A model generated the notes under the pieces. That model searched no databases. It was given only the letters and a program-made list of their open reading frames with translations, and was not told the origin of the DNA. A DNA stretch of 64,000 bases. Origin: an uncultured beta proteobacterium (GTDB taxonomy: Bacteria > Pseudomonadota > Gammaproteobacteria > Burkholderiales > Burkholderiaceae_C). The DNA is taken from contig CAJAES010000066.1 of NCBI GenBank assembly GCA_903938815.1, positions 1-64,000 of the forward strand. Reading direction: 5' to 3'. The position numbers and the translations under genes were made by a program. Of the stretch, positions 18,393 to 27,299 are shown in pieces (within the stretch, counting starts at the first letter, position 1; each line of letters opens with the position of its first letter).

Positions 18393-19346
18393 TCAGCCGC
18401 GCGCGATGCGCGGATCGAGCAGGGTCTGGATCACGTCGACGACGAGATTCAGCACGACGAAGAACATCGCCAGCACCAGGATCGTGCCCTGCAGCAGCGG
18501 CAGGTCGCGCTGGAAGATGGCGCTGTTGAGCAGGAAGCCGGTGCCCGGCCACGCGAACACGGTCTCGATGAGGATGCTGCCGCCCAGCAGGTAGCCGAGC
18601 TGCAGGCCCATCACGGCCAGCGCGGTGGGCGCGGCGTTCTTGACCACGTGGCGGAAGATGCCGAAGTCCGTCAGGCCCTTGGCGCGCAGGCCAACGACGA
18701 ACTCCTGCGCCAGGATTTCGGCCACCAGCGCACGCACGGTGCGCGCGATGATGCCCATCGGGATCACGCTCATCGTGATGGCCGGCAGCACCATGTACTG
18801 CAGGTACTCCCAGCGCCAGGCCCAGTCGGCCGAGCTGCCCGGCCCCGCACCGCTGGCCGGCAGCCAGGGCAGCAGCACCGCGAACACGATCACCAGCACC
18901 ATGCCCAGCCAGTAGTGCGGAACGCTGACGCCCAGCACGGCGGTGAACGAGGCCGCCCGGTCGACCCAGCTGTTCTGGAAGTAGCCCGCGACGAAGCCGA
19001 ACAGGCAGCCGAAGACGAAGCCGATCAGCGTGGCCAGCACCGCCAGGCGCAGCGTGTTGACCACGGCCTTCAGAACCTCGTCGGTGACGGGCCGGTTGCT
19101 GGCGATGCTGGTGCCCAGATCACCCTGCAGCGCGCGCCACACCCAGCTGACGAACTGCTCGGGCAGCGAGCGGTCGAAGCCGTAGAGCGTGCGCAGCTGG
19201 TTCTGCAGTTCCACGCTGGCATCGGGCGGCAGGATGCTGACGAGCGGGTCGCCCGGCGACAGGTGCACGAGGGCGAAGCACACCAGCGCCACGCCCGTCA
19301 TGATGGGCAGCGCGTAGAGCAGGCGGCGCAACAGGAAGGTGATCAT
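18393..19346 (-). CDS. peptide-type ABC importer permease, DppB/OppB-like
   Basis: Partner permease of 317 residues. The N-terminal helix (LLRRLLYALPIMTGVALVCF) is followed by the periplasmic loop with HLSPGDP, typical of DppB. Five more membrane spans follow, and the EAA-type loop is seen around VVGLRAKGLTDFGIFRHV. It begins 25 bases after the binding protein stop. The operon order is binding protein, DppB, DppC, DppF, DppD, amidase. Confidence 0.93.
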   Translation of the reverse strand: MITFLLRRLLYALPIMTGVALVCFALVHLSPGDPLVSILPPDASVELQNQLRTLYGFDRSLPEQFVSWVWRALQGDLGTSIASNRPVTDEVLKAVVNTLRLAVLATLIGFVFGCLFGFVAGYFQNSWVDRAASFTAVLGVSVPHYWLGMVLVIVFAVLLPWLPASGAGPGSSADWAWRWEYLQYMVLPAITMSVIPMGIIARTVRALVAEILAQEFVVGLRAKGLTDFGIFRHVVKNAAPTALAVMGLQLGYLLGGSILIETVFAWPGTGFLLNSAIFQRDLPLLQGTILVLAMFFVVLNLVVDVIQTLLDPRIARG

Positions 19347-19371
19347 GGTGTCGTCCGCCCGCCCCGCTGCA

Positions 19372-21027
19372 TCAGTCGATCGTCATCGGGGCGATGTCGA
19401 TGAACCAGCTGCGCGGCTGCACCACGCCCTTGACCTTGGCGCTCATCGCGCGCGGGCCCACGTCGTGCGCGATCCAGACGAACGGCGCTTCCTCGACGAT
19501 GCGCGCATGCAGCTTGGCCAGCGCCGCGTCACGCGCCTTGTCGTCGAAACTGGTGCGGGCGTCGGCGATCAGCTTGTCGAATTCAGCGTTGCCGAAGTAG
19601 CCCCAGTTGTTGGACACGGGCGGAAAGGTCTTGGTGCTGGTGAAGCGCACCATCGCGAAGAACGGGTCCATCGCGGCGTAGCTGACGTTGATCGCGTTGG
19701 CGCCGTTGGCGGACGGGTCCTTCGCGCCTTTGCGCCAGTTGGTGAACAGCGTGTTCCATTCGATGACGTCGAACTGCACGTCGAAGCCGCACTGCTTCAG
19801 GCTCTGCTGCACGAACTCGTTCATCGGCAGCGGCTGCATCTGGCCCGAACCGCTGGCGGAGATCTGCACCTTCACCTTCAGGGGCTTGGCGGGCGTGTGG
19901 CCGGCCTCGGCCATCAGCTTCCTGCCGGCTTCCATGTCGGACTTGATGTCGAACTTGGGGTTGCCCCACCACGGGTGCCCCGGCGGCACGGTGCCCTTGG
20001 GCACACCCATCATGCCGCCCAGCAGCTTGAGCAGGCCGGTGCGGTCGACGCACAGGTTGGCGGCGTGGCGCACGCGCTTGTCGAGCCACGGCGAGCCTTC
20101 GGCGAAGCTCAGCTGCCAGGGCCAGACGTGCGGCTGCTGGTTGAAGTAGATCTTGTTGCCGCGGCTCTGGATGGACGCCATGGCATCGGGCGACGGCGCC
20201 TCGATCCAGTCGACCTGTCCGGACAGCAGCGCGGCGGTGCGGGCGTTGGCCTCGGGCATGGGCAGCATCACGACGCGGTCGATCTTGGGCGTGCGCTTCG
20301 GGTCCCAGTAGGCCTTGTTGGCCACCATCTCGAGACGCTCGCGCGGCACGAAGCGGGCCATCTTGAACGGGCCGCTGCCGGAGGCATCGGCGGCGAAGGC
20401 CGTCCAGGCGGCCTTGGCCTTGTCGGCCGGCGTCGCGCCCGGGGCGGCGTCGAACTTCTTCTGCCAGTGCGCGGGGCTGGCCATGAACAGGTTGGTCAGG
20501 TTCAGCGGCAGGAAGGCGTCGGGCTCGCTCGTGGTGAGTTCCACCGTGAGATCGTCGATCTTGCGGGCGCTGCGCAGCGTCGGCATGCGCGACGCCGTCA
20601 CGCCCACCTGGCTGGCGTCGAAGTGCGGCGCATCCTTGTCGAGCACCTTGCGGACGTTCCAGACCACCGAGTCGGCGGTCAGCGCGCTGCCGTCATGGAA
20701 CTTGACGCCCGGACGCAGCTTGAAGATCCACTTGTTCTTGTCCTTCGCGTCCACGGCCCAGCTCAGCGCGAGGCCGGGAATCAGCACGCTGGCGGCGTCG
20801 GCCTTGGACAGGTCCCAGTGCGTCAGGGCGTCGTACATCGGGATGCCGGTGAAGCGGTTGCCCTCGAAGCCCTGGTCGGGCTGGCCGAGCGTGCGCGGGA
20901 TGTCGGCGGCGGTCATCGCGATGCGCAGCACCTTTTCCTGGGCCAGCGCGGGGTTGGCGCACAGCGCGGCGGCGGCAGCGGCCGCCAGGAGAGCGCCACG
21001 GAAATGGCGATGGACGAATGCACTCAT
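19372..21027 (-). CDS. ABC importer periplasmic binding protein, family 5
   Basis: Solute-binding protein of 551 residues with a signal peptide (basic HRHFR, an Ala-rich core, cleavage near ALAQ at about residue 30). The family 5 (DppA/OppA) architecture is seen in YDALTHWDLSK, LRPGVKFHDGSALTADSVVWN and the later FTNWRKGAKDPS. AGGAG precedes the ATG. It opens the importer operon and diverges from the hydantoin racemase-like gene. Length and family allow di/oligopeptides, nickel, or unusual amides; cluster context favours a small nitrogen compound. Confidence 0.92.
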   Translation of the reverse strand: MSAFVHRHFRGALLAAAAAAALCANPALAQEKVLRIAMTAADIPRTLGQPDQGFEGNRFTGIPMYDALTHWDLSKADAASVLIPGLALSWAVDAKDKNKWIFKLRPGVKFHDGSALTADSVVWNVRKVLDKDAPHFDASQVGVTASRMPTLRSARKIDDLTVELTTSEPDAFLPLNLTNLFMASPAHWQKKFDAAPGATPADKAKAAWTAFAADASGSGPFKMARFVPRERLEMVANKAYWDPKRTPKIDRVVMLPMPEANARTAALLSGQVDWIEAPSPDAMASIQSRGNKIYFNQQPHVWPWQLSFAEGSPWLDKRVRHAANLCVDRTGLLKLLGGMMGVPKGTVPPGHPWWGNPKFDIKSDMEAGRKLMAEAGHTPAKPLKVKVQISASGSGQMQPLPMNEFVQQSLKQCGFDVQFDVIEWNTLFTNWRKGAKDPSANGANAINVSYAAMDPFFAMVRFTSTKTFPPVSNNWGYFGNAEFDKLIADARTSFDDKARDAALAKLHARIVEEAPFVWIAHDVGPRAMSAKVKGVVQPRSWFIDIAPMTID

Positions 21028-21094
21028 GTCGGCTCCTGCAAGTGACGGGGCGGGTGTGAACGGTCGCCTTGGTGCGATCCGTGCTTCTGCGGAG

Positions 21095-21104
21095 TTGTAT
21101 GCAA
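21095..21104. promoter_or_regulatory. candidate GntR box 1
   Basis: TTGTATGCAA is a near-palindrome about 70 bases before the binding-protein start. It shares TTGTATRCRAT with a second box at 21206-21216. FCD-type GntR proteins commonly bind TTGTATACAA-like sites, so the GntR protein at 12921 is the obvious candidate. Confidence 0.5.
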
Positions 21105-21205
21105 TCGCTATGCCATCTTCATCCGGGCAGTCCCCGGAGCCTGCCGGGGAATCGCGCACCAACTTTGGGCGTCGCAACTCTCCTTGGGCGCCTGCCACCC
21201 TGCTT

Positions 21206-21216
21206 TTGTATACGAT
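21206..21216. promoter_or_regulatory. candidate GntR box 2
   Basis: TTGTATACGAT lies 29 bases before the hydantoin racemase-like start at 21245, and is close to the TTGTATACAA type bound by FCD GntR regulators. Together with box 1 it would let one regulator control both divergent transcripts. Confidence 0.5.
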
Positions 21217-21244
21217 TTGCACCAACATCATGCGAGACCCCGCC

Positions 21245-21973
21245 ATGCGAATCCTGCTCGTGAACCCCAATACATCGGCCGCCATGACCGCCGGCATCGC
21301 GGCCGCGGCGCGCGCCATCGCCGCGCCGGGCACCGAGATCCTCGCGGTGCAACCGAGCTTCGGCCCGCGCTCCATCGAGGGGCACTTCGAGGAAACCATC
21401 GCCGCCGCCGGCGTTGCCGAGCAGGTGCGGCTGGCCGCGCCGCACGACGCCGTCGTCATCGCCTGCTTTGGCGACCCCGGGCTGGAAGCCGCGCGCGAGG
21501 TCACTTCCGCGCCGGTGCTGGGCATCGCCGAGGCGGCCTTCCACGCGGCGTCGATGCTGGCCACGGGCTTCTCGGTGGTCACGACCATGACCCGCACCTG
21601 CGTGATCGCCGAGCGCCTGGTGCACCGCTATGGTTTCGAGCGTTCGTGCCGGGGCATCCACGGCACCGACATCCCGGTGCTGGACCTGGAGCACTGCGGC
21701 CCCGAGACCGTGGCGCGCATCGAGGCGGCGGCGCGGGCCGCACTGGAACGCGACCGCAGCGGCGCCATCGTGCTGGGCTGCGCCGGCATGGCGGCGCTGT
21801 GCTCGACGCTGCAGCAGCGACTGGGCGTGCCCGTGATCGACGGCGTCGCGGTGGCGGTGAAGTTCGCGGAAGGTCTGGCCGCGCTGGGCCTGGGCACCAG
21901 CCGGCACGGCGACTACGCGCCGCCGCTGCCCAAGGTCTACGAGGGCTGGGCTGCGCCGCTGGGCTCGGCGTAG
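21245..21973 (+). CDS. Asp/Glu/hydantoin racemase family protein
   Basis: Cofactor-independent racemase-like protein of 242 residues. The N-terminal MRILLVNPNTS, the first catalytic Cys in VIACFGDPG (near residue 76) and the second in VLGCAGMA (near 178) are the two-cysteine acid/base pair of the family. I chose ATG 21245 because homologous proteins begin at MRIL; an ATG at 21230 is possible. The family racemises 5-substituted hydantoins, or allantoin in related enzymes. Its last 37 bases overlap the convergent acyltransferase gene. With AllA and the amidase it suggests hydantoin or allantoin breakdown. Confidence 0.88.
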   Translation: MRILLVNPNTSAAMTAGIAAAARAIAAPGTEILAVQPSFGPRSIEGHFEETIAAAGVAEQVRLAAPHDAVVIACFGDPGLEAAREVTSAPVLGIAEAAFHAASMLATGFSVVTTMTRTCVIAERLVHRYGFERSCRGIHGTDIPVLDLEHCGPETVARIEAAARAALERDRSGAIVLGCAGMAALCSTLQQRLGVPVIDGVAVAVKFAEGLAALGLGTSRHGDYAPPLPKVYEGWAAPLGSA

Positions 21974-22713
21974 GCGGACGGATCGATGCGGCGCATCTCG
22001 GCTTCGATCCAGGCCTCGACCTCGCGCGTCAGTTCCTCGGGCTGGCGCCCCTCCACCGGGATGGGATGCCCGATGACCACGTCGATGACGCCCGGGCGCA
22101 GCAGCCAGCTCTTGCGCGGCCAGCAGATGGCCGAGTTCACGGCGATAGGCACGATGGGCGTGCCGGTGGCGATGGCCAGCCGCGCCGCGCCGCTCTTGTA
22201 GGTGCCCTTGCCGCCGCGCGGCGCGCGGGTGCCCTCGGGGAACATGATGACCCAGCCGCCCTGCCCCATGATGCGCTTGCCCTGGGCCGCAACCTTGTTC
22301 CAGGCCTCGTTGCGCTTGCTGCGGTCGATGTGGATCATGTCCATGCGCGACATCGCCCAGCCGAAGAACGGCACGTAGAGCAGTTCGCGCTTGAACACGT
22401 ACGCCAGCGGGTGCGGCATGATGCTCGGGAAAGCGAAGGTCTCCCAGGTGGACTGGTGCTTGGGCGCGAGCAGCACCGCGGCCCGGCCATCGGCCGCGCT
22501 CGGCACGCGGTCCATGCCGGTGACACGGTGGCGCACGCCGCAGATCACGCGGGCGCCCCAGATGGCCACGCGCAGCCAGCCGGCGCACAGCCAGTAGATG
22601 GCCGTGCTGGTGGCGAAGAGGCTGAATACCAGCACCACCAGCGCCCAGGGCACGACGGTGACCGCCAGGAACAGCACGAACAGCGCAGAGCGCAGACCCC
22701 AGATCAGTTTCAT
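21937..22713 (-). CDS. plsC: 1-acyl-sn-glycerol-3-phosphate acyltransferase
   Basis: Adds the second acyl chain to lysophosphatidic acid in phospholipid synthesis at the inner membrane; 258 residues. An N-terminal membrane segment (about 8-35) is followed by acyltransferase motif I in the form KHQSTWE (near 85, with Glu in place of the usual Asp of HxxxxD) and motif III FPEGTR (near 159). The ATG overlaps the gmhB stop (ATGA). It completes an operon glyQ-glyS-gmhB-plsC. Confidence 0.92.
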   Translation of the reverse strand: MKLIWGLRSALFVLFLAVTVVPWALVVLVFSLFATSTAIYWLCAGWLRVAIWGARVICGVRHRVTGMDRVPSAADGRAAVLLAPKHQSTWETFAFPSIMPHPLAYVFKRELLYVPFFGWAMSRMDMIHIDRSKRNEAWNKVAAQGKRIMGQGGWVIMFPEGTRAPRGGKGTYKSGAARLAIATGTPIVPIAVNSAICWPRKSWLLRPGVIDVVIGHPIPVEGRQPEELTREVEAWIEAEMRRIDPSAYAEPSGAAQPS

Positions 22714-23309
22714 GCGTCGAGCGCTCCGGCGCCGGAATCGGCGACATGGTCCTTCTTCAACAGCCAGTCGACGAACGCCGGCAGGTCCTTGTGCACGCGC
22801 GCGGCGGGCACCTGCTCGATGAAGCGCGCCAGCGCGGCGGCGTCGAGCGCGGCCGCACGGCCGGTCAGCACCAGATGGGGCGGGCAGCCTGCGGCGGCGG
22901 CGGCCTGCAGGTCGCGCAGGGTGTCACCCACCACGGGCACCCCTGCGAGGTCGCTGCCGTAGCGGTGGCCGATGTCCAGCATCATCCCGGGCAGCGGCTT
23001 GCGGCAGTCGCAGTGCTCCTCGGGTGTGTGCGGGCAGAAGAACACGGCGTCGATGCGGCCGCCGAGCGTCATGAGCTGCCGGTTCATGTGCGCGTGCACC
23101 GCATTCACCGAAGCCATGTCGATCATGCCGCGGCCGATGCCGGCCTGGTTGGTGGCCACCACGGTGTGCCAGCCCGCGTGGTTGAGCCGTGCCACGGCCT
23201 CCAGAGCGCCGGGGACGGGCGTCCATTCCTCCGGCGCCTTGACGTGGTCTTCGCGATAGACATTGAGCACGCCATCGCGGCCGAGGATGACGAGCTTGAC
23301 GGAATGCAT
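22710..23309 (-). CDS. gmhB: GmhB-like heptose bisphosphate phosphatase, HAD nucleophile missing
   Basis: By family and neighbourhood this is D-glycero-D-manno-heptose 1,7-bisphosphate 7-phosphatase of LPS core heptose synthesis; 199 residues. HAD motif II (VVATNQAGIGRG), the zinc-binding loop (CPHTPEEHCDCRKP with three Cys and a His) and motif III/IV (GDTLRDLQAA) are intact. Motif I, however, reads ILGRDGVLN where the family has LDRDG. Gly10 (codon GGC) replaces the nucleophilic Asp, while the acid/base Asp12 remains. Either the lineage tolerates this or the protein is not a normal phosphatase. It starts 9 bases after glyS ends. Confidence 0.85.
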   Translation of the reverse strand: MHSVKLVILGRDGVLNVYREDHVKAPEEWTPVPGALEAVARLNHAGWHTVVATNQAGIGRGMIDMASVNAVHAHMNRQLMTLGGRIDAVFFCPHTPEEHCDCRKPLPGMMLDIGHRYGSDLAGVPVVGDTLRDLQAAAAAGCPPHLVLTGRAAALDAAALARFIEQVPAARVHKDLPAFVDWLLKKDHVADSGAGALDA

Positions 23310-23318
23310 GCGCCGACT

Positions 23319-25424
23319 CTACGTCGCCAGGAGGGAAAGATCCGCCACGCGGTTCATCGCCGTGTGCAGACCGGCCAGCAGGGCCAGCCGATTGCGGCGC
23401 AGCGCAGGGTCCTCGGCGTTCACCATCACGGCGTCGAAGTAGGCATCGACCGGCGCCTTCAGCGCGGCCAGCGCCTGCAGCGAGGCGGTGTGGTCGCCGC
23501 GCGCGAACGCGGCGTCCGCCAGCGGTGCGACGGCCTGCAGCGCGTCGGCCAGGGCGCGCTCGGCCGGCTCGGCGTACAGGGTGGCGTCCGGCCCGGCGGT
23601 CGGCACCTCGTCGGACTTGCGCAGGATGTTGCCGACGCGCTTGTTGGCCGCGGCCAGCGGCGCGGCCTCGGGCAGCGCCGCGAACGCGCGCACGGCCGCC
23701 AGGCGCTTCGGGATCTCGCCCCAGCGCTCGGGGCGCAGGGCCACCACGGCCTCGACTTCCTGGCTGCTGTAGCCCGTTTCGCGGAGGTAGCCGGTCAGGC
23801 GCTCGAAGACGAAGTGCTGCACCTCGGCCTGCGCCTGGCCGTGGCCTTGCGGAAAGGCCGCGAAGGCGCTGGCCACCAGGGCCGGCACGCTCAGGGGCAG
23901 GTCGCGCTCGACCAGCATCCGGATCACGCCCAGCGCGTGGCGGCGCAGCGCGAACGGGTCCTTGTCGCCGCTCGGGATCTGGCCGATGCCGAAAAGGCCA
24001 GCGAGCGTCTCGAGCTTGTCGGCCAGCGCCACCGCCAGGCCGACCTCGTGCCGCGGCAGCGTGTCGCCGGCGAAGCGCGGCTTGTAGTGGTCCTCGATGG
24101 CGTCCGCGATGGCGTCGCGCAGGCCGTCGTGACGCGCGTAGTACGCGCCCATGATGCCCTGCAGTTCCGGGAACTCGCCCACCATGTCGGTGAGCAGGTC
24201 GGCCTTGGCCAGCGTGGCGGCTTCGTCGGCCATGTCGGCCAGCGCCAGGCCGCCGAGCTGCTCGCCGATCGCACGCGCCAGGGTACGCACACGCGCCATG
24301 CGCTCGCCCTGGGTCCCGAGCTTGCCGTGGTAGACCACCTTGGAAAGGCCCGGCACGCGCGCGGCCAGCGAGCGCTTGCGGTCCTGGTCGAAGAAGAACT
24401 TGGCGTCGGCCAGCCGCGGGCGCACCACGCGCTCGTTGCCCTGGATGACGGCCGAGGGGTCGTCCGGCGTGATGTTGCTGACGATCAGGAAGCGGCTGGT
24501 CAGGCGGCCGTCGGCATCCAGCAGCGGAAAGTACTTCTGGTTGGCCTTCATCGTGAGGATCAGGCACTCCGGCGGCACGGCCAGGAACTCGTCCTCGAAT
24601 CGGCAGACCAGCACGTTCGGGCGCTCCACCAGCGCCGTGACCTCGTCGAGCAGGGCGTCGTCGTCGATGGGGGTCAGGCCTTCGGCGGCGGCGGCCACGG
24701 CCAGCTGGCGCTGGATCTCGGCACGCCGCGCGCCGAAGCCGGCGATGACGGAGCCCTGCTCGGCCAGCTGGCGCTCGTAGTGGTCGGCGTCCTGCAGCAT
24801 CACGGGGTCCATCGCCGCCTCGAAGCGGTGGCCTCGCGTCTGGCGGCCGGCTTGCAGGCCCAGCGTTCCCACGGGCACGACGTCGGCGCCGTGCAGCGCC
24901 ACCAGGCCGTGGGCCGGGCGCACGAAGTTCACGCTGCTCCAGCCGTCGGCCAGCTGGTACTGCATGAGCTTCGGGATCGGCAGCTTCGAGAGGGCCTCGT
25001 CCAGCGCCACCTGCAAGCCGGCGGTCAGCGTGGCGCCCGCAACCAGGCTGTCGAGGAACAGCGCCTCGTTCTTGCCGTCGGGCTGGCGCTTGAGCATCGG
25101 CACGGCCGAGGCATCGGCGCCGACCGCGGCGAGCTTCTTCAGCAGCGCGGGGGTGGGTGCGCCGGCGGCGTCCAGGCCCACGCTCACGGGCATGAGCTTC
25201 ACGGACACGGCCTTGTCGGCAGCGACCGCAGCCACATGGCTGATGTGCGCGCCCAGGCGGCGCGGCGAGGCGAACACGTTGAGCGCCGAATGCGCGTTCG
25301 CCAGCCCCTGCGCGCGCAGGCCGGCCAGCAGCCCGGCGCCGAAGGACTCGCCCAGCTTCTTCAGCGCCTTCGGGGGCAGTTCCTCGACGAAGAGCTCGAC
25401 GAGCAGGTTCTTGGTGGTGCTCAT
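23319..25424 (-). CDS. glyS: glycine--tRNA ligase beta subunit
   Basis: Beta chain of the alpha2-beta2 bacterial glycyl-tRNA synthetase; 701 residues, the usual size. The N-terminal LLVELFVEELPPKAL, an HD-like central domain, and the C-terminal anticodon-binding region (PVDAYFDAVMVNAEDPALRRNRL) are all present. It starts 2 bases after glyQ ends, so the subunits are co-translated. I placed the start at ATG 25424; the longer frame upstream lies inside glyQ. Confidence 0.97.
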   Translation of the reverse strand: MSTTKNLLVELFVEELPPKALKKLGESFGAGLLAGLRAQGLANAHSALNVFASPRRLGAHISHVAAVAADKAVSVKLMPVSVGLDAAGAPTPALLKKLAAVGADASAVPMLKRQPDGKNEALFLDSLVAGATLTAGLQVALDEALSKLPIPKLMQYQLADGWSSVNFVRPAHGLVALHGADVVPVGTLGLQAGRQTRGHRFEAAMDPVMLQDADHYERQLAEQGSVIAGFGARRAEIQRQLAVAAAAEGLTPIDDDALLDEVTALVERPNVLVCRFEDEFLAVPPECLILTMKANQKYFPLLDADGRLTSRFLIVSNITPDDPSAVIQGNERVVRPRLADAKFFFDQDRKRSLAARVPGLSKVVYHGKLGTQGERMARVRTLARAIGEQLGGLALADMADEAATLAKADLLTDMVGEFPELQGIMGAYYARHDGLRDAIADAIEDHYKPRFAGDTLPRHEVGLAVALADKLETLAGLFGIGQIPSGDKDPFALRRHALGVIRMLVERDLPLSVPALVASAFAAFPQGHGQAQAEVQHFVFERLTGYLRETGYSSQEVEAVVALRPERWGEIPKRLAAVRAFAALPEAAPLAAANKRVGNILRKSDEVPTAGPDATLYAEPAERALADALQAVAPLADAAFARGDHTASLQALAALKAPVDAYFDAVMVNAEDPALRRNRLALLAGLHTAMNRVADLSLLAT

Positions 25425-25426
25425 GC

Positions 25427-26344
25427 TCAGGCGGCCTTCTTCGTGAGTTGCGCCGTCACCTCGTCGGCCCAGGCCTGCGGCGCCATCGGGAAACCCAGCC
25501 GCAGCCGGCTGTCGAGGTAGCTCTGCGCCACGGCGCGCGCCAGGTTGCGGATGCGGCCGATGTAGGCCGCGCGCTCGGTGACGCTGATGGCGCCGCGCGC
25601 ATCCAGCAGGTTGAAGGTGTGCGCGGCCTTGAGCACCTGCTCGTAGCCGGGCAGCGCGAGCTGCTGCTCCATCAGGTACTTCGCCTGCTTCTCGTGCGCG
25701 GTGAAGGCGCCGAGCAGGAAGTCGACGTCGCTGTGCTCGAAGTTGTAGGTGCTCTGCTCCACCTCGTTCTGGTGGTAAACGTCGCGGTACTTCAGCGTTT
25801 CGGTCCACTGCAGGTCATAGACGTTCTCGACGCCCTGCAGGTACATGGCCAGCCGCTCCAGGCCGTAGGTGATCTCGCCGGTGATCGGCTTGCAGTCGAT
25901 GCCGCCCACCTGCTGGAAGTAGGTGAACTGGGTGACTTCCATGCCATTCAGCCAGACCTCCCAGCCGAGACCCCAGGCGCCGAGCGTGGGGTTCTCCCAG
26001 TCGTCCTCGACGAAGCGCACGTCGTTGCGCTGAAGGTCGAAGCCCAGCGCCTCCAGCGAGCCGAGGTAGAGCTCCAGGATGTCCGCCGGCGCGGGCTTGA
26101 GCACCACCTGGTATTGGTAATAGTGCTGCAGGCGGTTCGGGTTGTTGCCGTAGCGGCCGTCCTTGGGCCGGCGGCTGGGCTGCACGTAGGCGGCCTTCCA
26201 GGGCTCGGGGCCGAGCGCCCGCAGGAAGGTGGCGGTGTGGCTGGTGCCGGCCCCGACTTCCATGTCGTAGGGTTGCAGCAGCGCGCAGCCTTGCGCGTCC
26301 CAGTAGGACTGGAGCTTCAGGATGATCTGCTGGAAGGTCAGCAT
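25427..26344 (-). CDS. glyQ: glycine--tRNA ligase alpha subunit
   Basis: Catalytic subunit forming glycyl-adenylate; 305 residues. Class II signatures are clear, including [20 protein letters not shown] near the N-terminus and the conserved [19 protein letters not shown] stretch. It is first in an operon that continues with glyS, gmhB and plsC. The start has a 76-bp intergenic region shared with the divergent BASS transporter gene. Confidence 0.97.
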   Translation of the reverse strand: MLTFQQIILKLQSYWDAQGCALLQPYDMEVGAGTSHTATFLRALGPEPWKAAYVQPSRRPKDGRYGNNPNRLQHYYQYQVVLKPAPADILELYLGSLEALGFDLQRNDVRFVEDDWENPTLGAWGLGWEVWLNGMEVTQFTYFQQVGGIDCKPITGEITYGLERLAMYLQGVENVYDLQWTETLKYRDVYHQNEVEQSTYNFEHSDVDFLLGAFTAHEKQAKYLMEQQLALPGYEQVLKAAHTFNLLDARGAISVTERAAYIGRIRNLARAVAQSYLDSRLRLGFPMAPQAWADEVTAQLTKKAA

Positions 26345-26371
26345 GGCGCGGCGGTCCCGTCTTGTGTTCGG

Positions 26372-26391
26372 CGTAAACCCTTGAGTTTACG
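26372..26391. promoter_or_regulatory. 7-bp inverted repeat between glyQ and the BASS gene
   Basis: CGTAAAC (26372-26378) and GTTTACG (26385-26391) are perfect inverted arms with a six-base spacer, in the 76-bp gap between two divergent starts. Two arms with an AT-rich core suggest a regulator site. No known consensus could be matched with confidence. Confidence 0.4.
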
Positions 26392-26420
26392 GGGCTGGCC
26401 TGCGTTGATGATCCGGCGCG

Positions 26421-27299
26421 ATGACGACACAGCAGCTCTTGCTCAGCCTGGTGCTGGCCACCATGGTGTTTTCCGTGGCACTGGACCTTCGCGCCAGCGA
26501 CTTCCGGCGCGTGGCCGAGATGCCGCGCGCGGTGGTGGCCGGCCTGCTGCCGCAGTTCCTGCTGCTGCCGGTGGCCACCTGGGCCGCAACCCTGGCGCTG
26601 GACCTGCCCCCGGCCACCGAGGCTGCGATGATCCTCGTGGCCTGTTGCCCGGGCGGCAGCCTGAGCAACGTGATCACGCACCTGGGGCGGGGGCACACCG
26701 CGCTGTCGGTCAGCATCTCGGCCGTGGCGGCTCTGCTGGCCCTGGTGCTGACGCCGCTGAACTTCAGCTGGATGATCGCCAGCAACCCGGTCACGGCAGG
26801 CTGGCTGAAGACGCTGGCCATCGACCCGACGGGCATCTGGTGGAGCCTGCTCGCGCTGCTGGCGCTGCCGATGGCCGCCGGGCTGCTGCTGCATCGGCAC
26901 CGGCCGGCGCTGGCCGCCCGGCTGCGGCCGCCGCTCGGGCGCTTCAGCCTGATCGCGCTGCTGGCCTTCATCGTGCTGGGCCTGGTGCGCGAGCGCCACC
27001 TGCTGACGGCGCAGATCCTGCCGCAGCTGTCGGTGGTGGTGCTGCACAACGCCGCCGGCCTGCTGCTGGGCTGGCTGGCGGCGACGTCCTTCCGCGTGGC
27101 CGAGCGAGACCGGCGCGCCATCGTCATCGAGGGCGGCATGCAGAACTCCGGTCTCGCGCTCGGCATCATCGCCGTGCAGTTCAATGCCGACCTCGGCATG
27201 GTCATCATCGCCAGCCTGTGGGGGCTGTGGCACATCGTCTCGGGCCTGGCGCTCGTGGCCTGGTGGCGCCACCGGGACAGGCTCTCAGCGCCAGCGTGA
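26421..27299 (+). CDS. BASS-family (bile acid:sodium symporter-like) transporter
   Basis: Sodium-coupled membrane transporter of 292 residues with about nine to ten hydrophobic segments. The two family signatures are seen: CCPGGSLSNVITHLGRG near residue 74 and EGGMQNSGLALGI near 238, the crossover regions that bind sodium. Substrates in bacteria include pantoate, pyruvate or steroid-like acids; which one applies here cannot be told. Its last 15 bases overlap the convergent lnt gene. Confidence 0.9.
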   Translation: MTTQQLLLSLVLATMVFSVALDLRASDFRRVAEMPRAVVAGLLPQFLLLPVATWAATLALDLPPATEAAMILVACCPGGSLSNVITHLGRGHTALSVSISAVAALLALVLTPLNFSWMIASNPVTAGWLKTLAIDPTGIWWSLLALLALPMAAGLLLHRHRPALAARLRPPLGRFSLIALLAFIVLGLVRERHLLTAQILPQLSVVVLHNAAGLLLGWLAATSFRVAERDRRAIVIEGGMQNSGLALGIIAVQFNADLGMVIIASLWGLWHIVSGLALVAWWRHRDRLSAPA

